Assembly: GCA_022564135.1 (NCBI GenBank) | Contig: JADFLZ010000017.1 | Location: forward strand, 1 to 15,024 | Length of the DNA stretch: 15,024 bases | DNA from: Candidatus Zixiibacteriota bacterium | GTDB lineage: Bacteria > Zixibacteria > MSB-5A5 > GN15 > FEB-12 | Direction of reading: 5' to 3' | Shown: positions 7,057 to 15,024 of the stretch, in pieces | Position numbering within the stretch: position 1 is the stretch's first letter | How the letters are laid out: each line of letters begins with the position of its first letter | Translations under genes and position numbers: made by a program | The notes under the pieces: model-generated | What the model was told of the DNA's origin: nothing | Seen by the model: the letters and a program-made list of their open reading frames with translations, nothing else | Databases searched by the model: none

Positions 7057-9027
7057 AACATACGAAAATCGATTTTAATGACACTAATACTGACTTTTTC
7101 TTCAATTATTTTTCCAAAATCAATAGCCAGCCAAAATATTGATAATTTTAACCTTATAAATCAAAAATTCTCCTTTGAACAACAGGCACAGGGACAAGCC
7201 GAACTTCCCTTTGTTCTGGACTCTGTTTGGGCATATCAATTCGGCTCTACTAATGGTAGCGACTGCTGGGGATATCTTGCCCCGGACGGCCAGCAGTATG
7301 CAATCATGGGAATATCTGCGGGTCTGGTATTTGTCAATGTTACTACTCTGCAAATAGTAGATACAGTAACCGGAACCGGCTGCGTCTGGCAGGATATGGT
7401 AACTATGGGACACTACTGCTATGTTGTCACAGAATGCGGCACCGGGCTTAGAGTTATTGACCTGCAGTATCTTCCTGACAGCGCTCATCTTGTCGGAATC
7501 TTTCCAACTTCTGATGCAGGCACCTTTTCTTCACATAACCTCGCCATAGATACTGTCAAGGGATACCTCTACCTTGAAGGTGAAGGTGGCTTTAGCGAAA
7601 ATATCTACATCCATGACCTGTCAAATCCCGAAGTTCCTGTTTTCGTCAATTCATTCGGATTCAGCCCTTCACAGATTCATGACATATACGCCTATAACGA
7701 CACTGTCTATGTAGCCGAAGGTTCGGTGCATACTTTTTCGATTTATGATGTTTCAAACAAAAGCAACCCCCGTAAAATCTCCTTTGTGCAAGTTCCCAAT
7801 GGCGGCTATGTTCATAATATCTGGCCGACTGATGACAGAAAATATCTCGTTACTACTGAAGAAACCGTTGGGAAAACAGTCAAAATTTGGGATATGCAGG
7901 ACTTGCAGGATGTCAAACTCGTAGGTGAATATCTTGCTCCCAATCAAATTGCTCATAATGCTCATATAGTTGGCGACTATATTTACCTGTCTCACTACAG
8001 TTCGGGTACAAGAATTGTAGATATTAGTATTCCCAGCTGTCCTCAGGAAGTCGCCTTTTTTGATGCTCCATCAGACAACATCTGGGGAACCTACCCGTTC
8101 GCTAAAGACAGTTTGGTTTTTTCATCGGACTTAAACGGTACACTCTATATTTTTAAGCTGAGGCAGAATCTAAGTTATATCGCCGATGACCCTGATAGTG
8201 ATGGCATAGAATCAGTCTGCGATAACTGTCCGGAACTTGCCAACGCTTCCCAGACAGACTCAGACACAGACAATATCGGTGATGCCTGTGATAACTGCCC
8301 CGATGATGCCAACAGCCTGCAGCAGGACAGTGATGGTGACGGCGTTGGTGATGCCTGCGATGCCTGCCCCGATTTTGATGACTCTATTGATGCTGATGCT
8401 GACGGCGTTCCCGATGCCTGTGATGTTTGTCCTGGCTTTGATGATAATCTGGACAGTGACAATGATGGCGTCCCCGATGCCTGCGACAGCTGCCCGGGAG
8501 GCGATGACAATATTGACAGTGATGGTGACGGCGTCCCGGACGGCTGCGACAGCTGCCCCGGCTTCGACGATAACGCCGACATTGACGGTGACGGCATTGC
8601 CGATGCTTGCGATGGCTGCCCGGATATAGCTAACCCCGCTCAAACCGACAGCGATAGTGACGGCCTTCAGGACTCCTGTGATAATTGCCCGACTTCATCA
8701 AATGCCACTCAGGCTGATTCGGACTCAGACGGCGTTGGTGATGCCTGTGATAATTGTCCCGATAATTTTAATCCCGACCAGGAAATCCTGGCCTGCTGCT
8801 GTGAAGGCCGAAGCGGCGATATAGACGGCAATGGCAGCCCCTTTGCTGATATTCTGGACCTGACTTATCTGATAGATTTTATTTTCAGAGGCGGCGAGTT
8901 GCCTCCCTGCCCCGGAGAAGCTGACCTCAATCATGACGGTGCCAGCGCCAACATACTCGATTTGACATTTACAGTTGATTATATTTTCAGGAGCGGGTCA
9001 CTTCCAACGGAATGCCAGGGCTCCTAA
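7054..9027 (+). CDS. Exported LVIVD-type beta-propeller + TSP3 repeats + dockerin-like module
   Basis: Secreted or surface protein, 657 residues from the TTG start at 7054. The signal peptide ends near SIAS. Residues about 40-377 form a propeller of the LVIVD / choice-of-anchor B type: recurring blades such as GLVFVNVTT, GLRVIDLQYL, IYIHDLSNPEVP, FSIYDVSNKSNP, VKIWDMQDL and TRIVDISIPSCP, with the family hallmark HN in SSHNLAID and VHNIW. Residues 378-579 are nine thrombospondin type 3 units, Asp-rich Ca-binding repeats with DACDxCP. Residues 581-657 are the dockerin-like module, here CCC instead of CC. The TSP3 rod likely holds the propeller away from the surface when Ca is bound. The ligand of the propeller is unknown. 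It converges on the M1 gene with only 6 bp between the stops. Confidence 0.85.
   Translation: MNIRKSILMTLILTFSSIIFPKSIASQNIDNFNLINQKFSFEQQAQGQAELPFVLDSVWAYQFGSTNGSDCWGYLAPDGQQYAIMGISAGLVFVNVTTLQIVDTVTGTGCVWQDMVTMGHYCYVVTECGTGLRVIDLQYLPDSAHLVGIFPTSDAGTFSSHNLAIDTVKGYLYLEGEGGFSENIYIHDLSNPEVPVFVNSFGFSPSQIHDIYAYNDTVYVAEGSVHTFSIYDVSNKSNPRKISFVQVPNGGYVHNIWPTDDRKYLVTTEETVGKTVKIWDMQDLQDVKLVGEYLAPNQIAHNAHIVGDYIYLSHYSSGTRIVDISIPSCPQEVAFFDAPSDNIWGTYPFAKDSLVFSSDLNGTLYIFKLRQNLSYIADDPDSDGIESVCDNCPELANASQTDSDTDNIGDACDNCPDDANSLQQDSDGDGVGDACDACPDFDDSIDADADGVPDACDVCPGFDDNLDSDNDGVPDACDSCPGGDDNIDSDGDGVPDGCDSCPGFDDNADIDGDGIADACDGCPDIANPAQTDSDSDGLQDSCDNCPTSSNATQADSDSDGVGDACDNCPDNFNPDQEILACCCEGRSGDIDGNGSPFADILDLTYLIDFIFRGGELPPCPGEADLNHDGASANILDLTFTVDYIFRSGSLPTECQGS
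8185..8790 (+). repeat. Thrombospondin type 3 repeat array, nine units
   Basis: Nine copies of D-x-D-x-DG...CDxCP, about 20-23 residues each. Two kinds alternate: units with N-x-x-Q before the Asp run (ends of the array) and shorter FDD/GDD units in the middle (about 8370-8600). The middle block is the most uniform, suggesting recent internal expansion. Confidence 0.9.
8794..9024 (+). other. Dockerin-like C-terminal module, copy 3
   Basis: CCC-EGRSGD, loop DIDGNGSPFADILD (14 residues), CPGEAD, loop DLNHDGASANILD (13 residues), then FRSG and TEC near the end. It is the most diverged copy: the first loop has Asn in place of Asp at position 5 and one extra residue. Confidence 0.75.
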
Positions 9028-9029
9028 AA

Positions 9030-9045
9030 ACAGCTAAAAGTCTGT
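9030..9045 (-). terminator. Weak terminator candidate of the M1 gene
   Basis: On the minus strand ACAG pairs with CTGT around an 8-nt loop that includes the TAG stop, followed by TTTTT. The stem is only 4 bp. The two convergent genes otherwise have no terminator between them. Confidence 0.25.
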
Positions 9046-12000
9046 GGGTAAAATCCAGGCTATAGAAAATCTGAAATCAAATTCTTTTTCGCCCGCCAGC
9101 GGCTTATTTAAGTAAAGCGGAAAATCTATGCTGACTCTGTGTTCGGACCAGACCGCAGGCAATGACAAAGAAATTCCCGATGAGAAGTAAAACGTTTCAT
9201 CCGTAAGATTGATCTTAGTTTCACTCTTACTGATTGGGTCGCGGTATGAGTTTTCGTTGCCGTACATAGTAATTGATGCACCCTCGGCAAATATCGACTG
9301 GTCGATCTTGCTAAAAAAGCTGCCGATCACCGGAATTTTTTTCAACCAATAATATGGAAGCAAGTCAGGCGGAGTAATACTTAATGAAGCACCAAACGAT
9401 TTGGTGAAATAAATAGCTCTATCCTGATAACCACGAACTCTGCCGTTAAACAGATAGACATCATTTTCCCATCTGCTTGGAATACTGCCCGGCGAACGAA
9501 ACACTCTGGAGCTGACAAATTCAGAGACCGCGCTGCCTCTGCTTAAATGATTGACAAATTGTGAGGGAGGCTGGCCATCGGTTCCAAAATAATGCAGGCT
9601 TAGTGAAAAATACTCCCTGGTTTTATTTTTTAATTTTAAGGCTGCCTCGTATTCACCCTCCTGAAATCCCAGCAATCGGTTGTCTTCAGAATATGTCCCA
9701 ACTGTTATCTGCCCTGATAAACTATAAGAACCATAGCGAAAAGTTCGCAGCATACTGCTCTTGACAGTAGTATACCAGACTCCGGCAGCATCCCAGTTGC
9801 TTGAGTTAAGATATTTTGTAATATTATTTTGCAGCGGCGCCAGTCTGTTCTGCTGCTCTCCGTCGAGATTTAAGTAATTCAGCTCCAGTCTGAACAGTTT
9901 GAAATCGGGGCGTGAATAATACTTTTTAAATCTCTTTTCATAACTAAACGAGCTGAAAGTCCTGCGGTCTGTCCTGAGCAGCCGGTTCGATATCGTCGAC
10001 CCGTAGCCAAAAGGCTCAAACGGAGTTGAGTATTCAAAATCAATTTGCGGCCGGCCTGACCTGGTACCAATTCGAAAATCCAGAGAAAACTTATTTTCAA
10101 TATCAAGATATGAACCGTGCGCATGAAAACCCAGATGGACGCCGTTGGGATTGTCGTACCAGAAATCCGGGCGCAGTCTCAGGGCGTATTTGTTTACCGG
10201 AATACGGTCATAAAACATATTGTCTAATCTCAGTTCAATGGGCGGCAGAAAGTCAGAAGAATTGTTGGTGCGGTCAATATCCATCAACAACTCAAACGGA
10301 TCCAAAATTATTTTCTTTATCTCTCTCTGCGAAGTAATTGTCGTTTCATAACTGTCGGAAAGTCTTCTGAACTGATCCCAGGTCGGCAGTAGTGCATAAT
10401 CTTTCTTTTTATAGGCCATGCCTTCTGGCGCTATTGTATAAAACGAAGTGTCACCCTGCTTCCAGATGACTGCCATATCTATCGGAGATACAAAATCACC
10501 AAGGCGCTTCAGTTTTATTTTATGACGGTAGTTGTTGCCTTTTCGGCTGGTTTTTTTACTGTCAAAAGCATAGTCAAGGCGATAACGGCTGTGATACCAT
10601 TGCTCGAGATAATGGTCCAGCTGAATACCGGTTGCTTCTTCCATTGATTCTAAAAAATCTTCTTCGTAGGGATGTTTGAAAAACCATTCGGCGCAATAAT
10701 GATGCATGGCTTTGTAATATGCAGAATCGCCGAGTATTGACCGCAGAGAATAATGCATGAGAGCAGACTTGTAATAAGCGGATACACGATAGGGCCAGTA
10801 TTCGTCACCGCGGTCATAAGAAAAAACCATCTGCTTATCAAGACCGAGTTTCATCAAGAGCAGTAATTGCCTGAACCCGCGCTGGTGGCGGTCTTCTGTC
10901 GGCGGCGAAAATTTCTTTTGATACCAGTTGGTGAAATAATCGTAGTTTCCCTCTCGACCCAGATACTTTTCCATGGCAATATGTTCTAAATGTGTGGTAA
11001 ATCCTTCGTCGAGAAACGGCCGGTCGAGCTGGTTGGAACCAACCTGACCCATAAACCACTGATGACCTATTTCATGATACAATAACAGCGCAAACCTGGG
11101 TGAAGGTCCGCCGCCGCCACAGTTTGTAATCATTGGATACTCCATACCGGAGAAAGCATCGCAGATTCGCATGACCGGCCACTGGTAAGGGAAAAAAAGT
11201 TCAGAGAATGTAACAATCGACTGCTTGCCAATTTCAACAGCCCGCTCCCAGCTTTTTGCCTTGTGCTTTAAGGGATAGGCCACAACTTCTACTCCGTTGA
11301 CACTGTCAGAATCAATGCAGAAGTCCTCAGAAAAAGTAAAAGCAAAATCGTTGACACTCTCAGCCAGATAGTGCCAGGTTTTGGTCTTGTTTTCATCAAA
11401 GTTAAATTTGGGCCATTGATTTTTTTCAGCAAAATAATTCTTTATATCCAGCAAGCGACGCAAAGAATCGGGCAGAACTTCACTTTCGTTTAAGAGCAGA
11501 CCGGAAGCAGCCACGACCTGGTTTTCAGAAATTTTGATCCTGACCTCAAAATCCCCAAAGTCGCCGTAAGTTTCACCCCAGCCAACATATTGTGAATTCA
11601 CCCAGCCCATCTTCCTGTCATAGACACAGACCTGTGGATACCAGTAGGCGGCCTTGGTAGTTTTCTGAGTGTAGCCCATACGCAGGTTATGTGGACTGGG
11701 CAGAACCGTTTTGAATTCAAATGAAATACGAAAAGTATCAGCCGGTGCAATTTTTTCAGTCAAATAGACGGTGTAGATGGTGTTGTCTTTTTTTAGCGAA
11801 ATATATTTTGATTTTTCTGAACCGATTTCAATCAGCTCCAGAGAACCTTCCTGAGTAGGTTTAAGTCCGGCAAAAGAGTAATCATTCATAGAGCGCCGCT
11901 TGTGGTCGGCGTATGAATCTTTCTGAATGGCGTTGGGAAAGGCTTTAATGTACAACCTGTCAAGAGAATCCGGTGAGTTATTAATATACTCAATCGCAAT

Positions 12001-12153
12001 GGTACCAAAGATAGTGCAGTTATCTTTTTTAACTGTAATATCTATTGAGTAATTTACTTCCTGCTGCCAATACGACTCCGATGCTTCAGCAGTCGCTGTT
12101 AAGAGTAAAACAGCTAAAACTGAAACCAATAATTTGCTGTACTGTTTAATCAC
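9034..12153 (-). CDS. M1-family metallopeptidase fused to C-terminal Omp85-like barrel
   Basis: 1039 residues. Signal peptide about 1-24 (core SVLAVLLLTA, cleavage near AEA). Residues about 30-260 are the beta saddle typical of M1 aminopeptidases. The catalytic part has GMEYP (336-340, the place of GAMEN), HEIGH (360-364) and Glu383 in DEGF exactly 18 residues later, the M1 zinc site; Tyr460/461 in SAYYKSALM is the likely catalytic Tyr. A beta-sandwich with ILDPFELLMDIDRTNN follows (about 535-640). From about 655 to the end there are alternating-polarity strands with many Tyr/Phe, a VRGY motif (906-909) and a C-terminal Phe, as in Omp85-type barrels. The start is GTG without a clear Shine-Dalgarno, 27 bp after the M61 stop and in the same frame. 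Probably an outer-membrane-anchored peptidase in one operon with M61. Confidence 0.85.
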   Translation of the reverse strand: MIKQYSKLLVSVLAVLLLTATAEASESYWQQEVNYSIDITVKKDNCTIFGTIAIEYINNSPDSLDRLYIKAFPNAIQKDSYADHKRRSMNDYSFAGLKPTQEGSLELIEIGSEKSKYISLKKDNTIYTVYLTEKIAPADTFRISFEFKTVLPSPHNLRMGYTQKTTKAAYWYPQVCVYDRKMGWVNSQYVGWGETYGDFGDFEVRIKISENQVVAASGLLLNESEVLPDSLRRLLDIKNYFAEKNQWPKFNFDENKTKTWHYLAESVNDFAFTFSEDFCIDSDSVNGVEVVAYPLKHKAKSWERAVEIGKQSIVTFSELFFPYQWPVMRICDAFSGMEYPMITNCGGGGPSPRFALLLYHEIGHQWFMGQVGSNQLDRPFLDEGFTTHLEHIAMEKYLGREGNYDYFTNWYQKKFSPPTEDRHQRGFRQLLLLMKLGLDKQMVFSYDRGDEYWPYRVSAYYKSALMHYSLRSILGDSAYYKAMHHYCAEWFFKHPYEEDFLESMEEATGIQLDHYLEQWYHSRYRLDYAFDSKKTSRKGNNYRHKIKLKRLGDFVSPIDMAVIWKQGDTSFYTIAPEGMAYKKKDYALLPTWDQFRRLSDSYETTITSQREIKKIILDPFELLMDIDRTNNSSDFLPPIELRLDNMFYDRIPVNKYALRLRPDFWYDNPNGVHLGFHAHGSYLDIENKFSLDFRIGTRSGRPQIDFEYSTPFEPFGYGSTISNRLLRTDRRTFSSFSYEKRFKKYYSRPDFKLFRLELNYLNLDGEQQNRLAPLQNNITKYLNSSNWDAAGVWYTTVKSSMLRTFRYGSYSLSGQITVGTYSEDNRLLGFQEGEYEAALKLKNKTREYFSLSLHYFGTDGQPPSQFVNHLSRGSAVSEFVSSRVFRSPGSIPSRWENDVYLFNGRVRGYQDRAIYFTKSFGASLSITPPDLLPYYWLKKIPVIGSFFSKIDQSIFAEGASITMYGNENSYRDPISKSETKINLTDETFYFSSGISLSLPAVWSEHRVSIDFPLYLNKPLAGEKEFDFRFSIAWILPTDF

Positions 12154-12180
12154 GCAGGATTTACAGAAGTAAAAATAATT

Positions 12181-14115
12181 TTATTCATCTGCTGCAGCAC
12201 TCACAACCGGTTTCATGATATCGCTTATCCGGTCCGGAAACCCTTCTAAGGGAGTCAAAATATAGTACTGCAGGCCCTTGTCGTATAATATCTCTATCTC
12301 TCTAAATTCATCGCCGGCTAAAGTAAGAAATTTTATTGAGCCTGTTTCTTTGGTCTGCTTGAGAGCATCTGTTAGTCTCTCTTTAGTATATTTTTTACCG
12401 TTGACTCCGACTATCTCCATGCCCGGATACATGCCGGCGCTGTCTGCCAGGCTTTCAGGAATTATATCAGATATTTTCTTAGAGCTGTTTATAGCAAAAC
12501 CCAGCGACTCATATAGTGAAGTTGTTTTGTATCGTTTTTCCCTCTGCTTAATGTAGTCCGGCTTCTCGTCAGTATACTCCAGACGGTAACCGGCATAGCG
12601 GGCAGCTTCCGGTTCATATTCTTCCTGAACCTGATATACTTTGGCGTTAATTAAAGAGTCCCAGGGAAGCTCCACCAGATTATTGAGCCTGGCCACTATC
12701 TCACTGAGACTAAAAGGAACGGCATGCGCGAGCGGGTCTCCGGCAGAAAAGAAATCCCGGCAAAAATCATCGAGACTCTTTTCATTATTGGTGGCATTGC
12801 GGATGCGGGAATCAAACTCCATCCAGATCATGGCTCCCTCGGCGTAGTAGTCCTGCCCTCTTCTCAAATATGACCAGCTTTTTGAACCGCCGCGCAAAGT
12901 ATAACCGGCGACTTCCGTATCCTGCAATGTTCTCCAGCGTCGTCCTTTCTTATTGATAAACCCGCCCAGCATACCTGCCATTCTTCCTTTGAAATCATCA
13001 AGCGGCACAAATCCGCTGCGAACAGCCAGCACATAGCCAAGATACTGATCGAGTCCCTCGTAAACCCAGAGCAGATTTGTGTTCTTATCTTCCATAAAAT
13101 CCGCAGTCAGCATGCCTTCGGGGCGGCGGTATTTTCCGCACCAGGCGTGGGCGAATTCATGCGGAATAAGATAGGGCGTTCTCTTATCTTTCCATTTGGT
13201 TTCCCGCAGTTCATTAGCTTTGACGGCATTAAGACTCGAATTGCGGTGCTCCAGACCTAATCTTGGCACTACTTTGCTTAAGGTCAAAAGCAGATGATAT
13301 TCATCAAAATGAGTCCTGCCGAATAAATTTTCAGCCTCTAAAATCATATTCCTGAAAGGAATAAAAATAGAATCGTTTTGAGGCAGATCAGCCGGGTCGT
13401 CAGCAGCTAAATGCAGAAAATATGTGGCCAGGTCAGTTTCTAAAAGCTCGATAGTCTGAAAATTGCTGCCGCAAATAAGCGGCATATCCAGAAATTCTTC
13501 AAGCGTCACCGGCTTAAACAAAACCGTATCTCCCTGGCGCTTATCAAAGGGAAGGGCTGTTCCGAAACCCCAGCCCTCTGGCAAAATTATCCCGGCCTTT
13601 ACAGTTATTTCTTTAACCGGCAATCCTTCAGGATAAACCACCACCGTATTCCAGTTTATCACTCCCAGCTGCGGTGTGCCAAAATTGTCTACTCCCTTGG
13701 AATTTGTCGAAGGCTGATTGCAGATATAGCTCAAATTTACCGAAATCGGCAGATTTGCCGTCTCACTTTCAATAAACAGTCTGTAAACTTCATGAGGATC
13801 CCTTTTCCATTTTAATCGATTCCCTTCAGAATCAGCTATTGTCAGCCCTGCAATATTCTGGATAGGTCCTCTGGGGGCGTGTATGCCGGGTATCCATTTG
13901 GGATATAACAGCGATTTTGAAAATGAATCCGATTTAATTACCAGCCTGCTGTGCACGATTTTACGGCTGATATCAGTCGCATCCAGCAAAAGGCTGATCT
14001 CAGTACCGGCATTAGAGCTCGGAGAGGCCAGAAAAAGCAGTCCTATGGCTAATAATAGCAGATAACCGCAACCGGCGCGGGCAGATTTTGATAAGTTTAG
14101 CTTTGATATTTTCAA
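12181..14115 (-). CDS. M61-family (glycyl aminopeptidase-like) metallopeptidase with PDZ domain
   Basis: Exported zinc peptidase, 644 residues. The frame opens at TTG 14169, but TTG 14115 has AGGAG 5 nt upstream and yields a normal signal peptide (KISKLNLSK, core LLLLAIGLLFLA, cleavage near SNA). The N-terminal beta domain has WIPGIHAPRGPIQNI, a recognisable M61 segment. The zinc site is HEFAH (319-323) with Glu353 in LWVYEGLDQYLG; GLEHRNSS (from 287) is the M61 signature before it. A PDZ domain lies at about 536-612 (ESLGFAI, PGMEIVGVNG). The known family cleaves N-terminal Gly or Ala; actual specificity here is unknown. It is the first gene of a probable two-gene unit with the M1-barrel gene and is divergent from the M6 gene. 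An N-terminal uncleaved anchor is possible. Confidence 0.85.
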   Translation of the reverse strand: MKISKLNLSKSARAGCGYLLLLAIGLLFLASPSSNAGTEISLLLDATDISRKIVHSRLVIKSDSFSKSLLYPKWIPGIHAPRGPIQNIAGLTIADSEGNRLKWKRDPHEVYRLFIESETANLPISVNLSYICNQPSTNSKGVDNFGTPQLGVINWNTVVVYPEGLPVKEITVKAGIILPEGWGFGTALPFDKRQGDTVLFKPVTLEEFLDMPLICGSNFQTIELLETDLATYFLHLAADDPADLPQNDSIFIPFRNMILEAENLFGRTHFDEYHLLLTLSKVVPRLGLEHRNSSLNAVKANELRETKWKDKRTPYLIPHEFAHAWCGKYRRPEGMLTADFMEDKNTNLLWVYEGLDQYLGYVLAVRSGFVPLDDFKGRMAGMLGGFINKKGRRWRTLQDTEVAGYTLRGGSKSWSYLRRGQDYYAEGAMIWMEFDSRIRNATNNEKSLDDFCRDFFSAGDPLAHAVPFSLSEIVARLNNLVELPWDSLINAKVYQVQEEYEPEAARYAGYRLEYTDEKPDYIKQREKRYKTTSLYESLGFAINSSKKISDIIPESLADSAGMYPGMEIVGVNGKKYTKERLTDALKQTKETGSIKFLTLAGDEFREIEILYDKGLQYYILTPLEGFPDRISDIMKPVVSAAADE

Positions 14116-14125
14116 GTTTTCTCCT
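14113..14125 (-). promoter_or_regulatory. Ribosome site that selects the M61 TTG start
   Basis: On the minus strand AGGAG, AAAAC, TTG: a strong Shine-Dalgarno at ideal spacing before a TTG. It argues against the longer frame beginning at 14169, which would add 18 polar residues. Confidence 0.65.
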
Positions 14126-14475
14126 GATTTGTTTTTGGAATTGCTAATATCTGAGGATTCCGTCCTCAAGTCAACCTATCCGCTCCACGAATTGCAGTAA
14201 CTCTGTTTGCAGAAAACCTAAAATTTAGTATATTCAAGCGATAATTACTTGGTATTTATTTTACCGCCGATAGATACTTCTAAATCCGGAGACTGCCTGG
14301 GTAGTCTCAAAAAAACGATTGTTTTGCAGACAGCTGATCAAATGAGCGACTACAGCAATTATTTTATCTTTAGGAACTGTAGCTCTGGAGCATTGTTTTG
14401 CTTTATGTCAATCATATCAAGACCTTGCTCGTTAGATGCAATCGTTTTTAAAAATCGACTTTGAGGAAACGGGAA
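14116..14475. other. Divergent intergenic region of 360 bp
   Basis: Regulatory space between the M61 gene (-) and the M6 gene (+). No credible gene: a 71-codon frame at 14249-14464 has a TTG start, no ribosome site and an unremarkable composition. Visible elements are TATACT on the minus strand (plus-strand 14227-14232), a possible -10 for the M61 unit with no good -35, and the hairpin 14289-14308 (9 pairs including one G-U, followed by seven A on the + strand). No convincing promoter for the M6 gene was found by eye. Confidence 0.5.
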
Positions 14476-15024
14476 ATGACAAGACTAAATAACAGACTGG
14501 CTATCAGCCTTTGCATTTTTTTGTCCGCCTTGTTTGCAGCAACTTTGTCAATGGCGGCACCTCCCCACCCTGACGCCAAAAAAGAGTGGATTAAGCAAGG
14601 TCTCTGGCAGGAAAAAGTCGAAAACTGGCAGGCATTTAAAAAAGCCGGGGGATGTGCCCCGTCTGCCAACAGAATTATAAATCCCAAAGAATTGCGACAG
14701 CGGCTGGCCTCCGGAGAAAAAGTCGTAGATACCATCAGAGTTATCACTCTACTCGTAGATTTTATCGACCACCAGTGGCAGGATCAGGCGGTAGCCGTAT
14801 CTCCCAGTATGTTTGACTCTATTCTATTTTCAAATCGTGATACAGATTCCATCACCATGCCTTTCGGTTCGATGACAGATTTCTATCTCGAAAACTCCTA
14901 CGGCATGTTCTATATTAAAGGAGATATTTTTGGCTGGTATAGAATGCCGCAAACCTATACCTACTACGAGGGCGGCAATGACGGACTAAACACCAGAGTA
15001 CGGGCGATGGTGCGTGAAGCTATC
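14476..15024 (+). CDS. M6-family (immune inhibitor A-like) metalloprotease, 5' portion
   Basis: First 183 codons of a gene that runs off the right edge. ATG 14476 is preceded by GAGG at 9 nt. Signal peptide of about 27 residues (RLNNRLAIS, a hydrophobic core, SMA). The mature start has PPHPDAKKEW, then the M6 N-terminal catalytic-domain pattern: TLLVDFIDHQWQ, a FDSILFS segment, GSMTDFYLENSYG, and IKGDIFGWYRMP with TYTYYEGG. M6 enzymes are secreted zinc endoproteases, many with C-terminal sorting domains. The HExxH motif and the C-terminus lie outside the window, so activity and anchoring cannot be judged. The sorting module of the neighbouring surface proteins may recur at its end. It is divergent from the M61-M1 unit. 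Confidence 0.82.
   Translation, partial: MTRLNNRLAISLCIFLSALFAATLSMAAPPHPDAKKEWIKQGLWQEKVENWQAFKKAGGCAPSANRIINPKELRQRLASGEKVVDTIRVITLLVDFIDHQWQDQAVAVSPSMFDSILFSNRDTDSITMPFGSMTDFYLENSYGMFYIKGDIFGWYRMPQTYTYYEGGNDGLNTRVRAMVREAI

Noticed and set aside
8175..8643. Long open frames on both strands opposite the TSP3 repeats
   Set aside because: They arise from the periodic GAT/GAC-rich codons of the repeat array; they have low-complexity composition and no ribosome sites.
8185..8790. Possible CRISPR or satellite-type array
   Set aside because: Units are in-frame coding repeats with 60-69 bp period and conserved CDxCP; there are no identical repeats separated by unique spacers.
14249..14464. 71-codon frame in the divergent gap
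   Set aside because: TTG start without a ribosome site, no recognisable domain, and it lies in an AT-rich regulatory region.
14448..14747. Minus-strand frame overlapping the M6 start
   Set aside because: The plus strand encodes a clear signal peptide and M6 motifs in the same bases.

Overview
The window looks like a chromosomal segment of a Gram-negative, didermic bacterium. An OmpA-type peptidoglycan-binding protein, a C-terminal outer-membrane barrel with an Omp85-like VRGY motif, and many Sec signal peptides all support an outer membrane. Three otherwise unrelated exported proteins end in the same dockerin-like module (double Cys, RGD-like start, two Asp/Asn-rich loops, each closed by an F/Y-R-x-G motif). 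From memory this pattern is abundant in uncultured FCB-group candidate phyla such as Zixibacteria; that assignment is an inference and was not searched. Base composition looks moderate and even throughout, with no phage, transposon, tRNA, rRNA or CRISPR signature.

Layout: (1) 2-1072, the 3' part of a threonine synthase gene (+), convergent with a 1-Cys type peroxiredoxin gene (1104-1745, -). (2) A 317-bp gap with several hairpins, then a 508-residue OmpA-family protein (2063-3589, -) whose upstream region carries PHO-box-like tandem repeats. (3) Three exported + strand proteins: a DNRLRE-like protein (3816-4757), a cupredoxin with four CHRD domains (4923-6893), and an LVIVD-type propeller followed by thrombospondin type 3 repeats (7054-9027), each ending in the dockerin-like module. 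(4) On the - strand, a probable two-gene unit: an M61-type peptidase with a PDZ domain (14115-12181) followed 27 bp later by an M1-type peptidase fused to a probable outer-membrane barrel (12153-9034). (5) A divergent + strand gene at the right edge starts an M6-type (immune inhibitor A-like) metalloprotease and runs off the window.

Read together, most of the window is a cell-surface and envelope locus. The structural or ligand-binding exported proteins share a C-terminal sorting or docking module, and next to them lie three exported metalloproteases of different families, which suggests extracellular protein or peptide use. The most unusual items are the M1 peptidase-barrel fusion and the shared dockerin-like module with loops one residue longer than the canonical 12. 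Several starts are non-ATG; I moved five starts downstream of the longest reading frame using Shine-Dalgarno and signal-peptide evidence.
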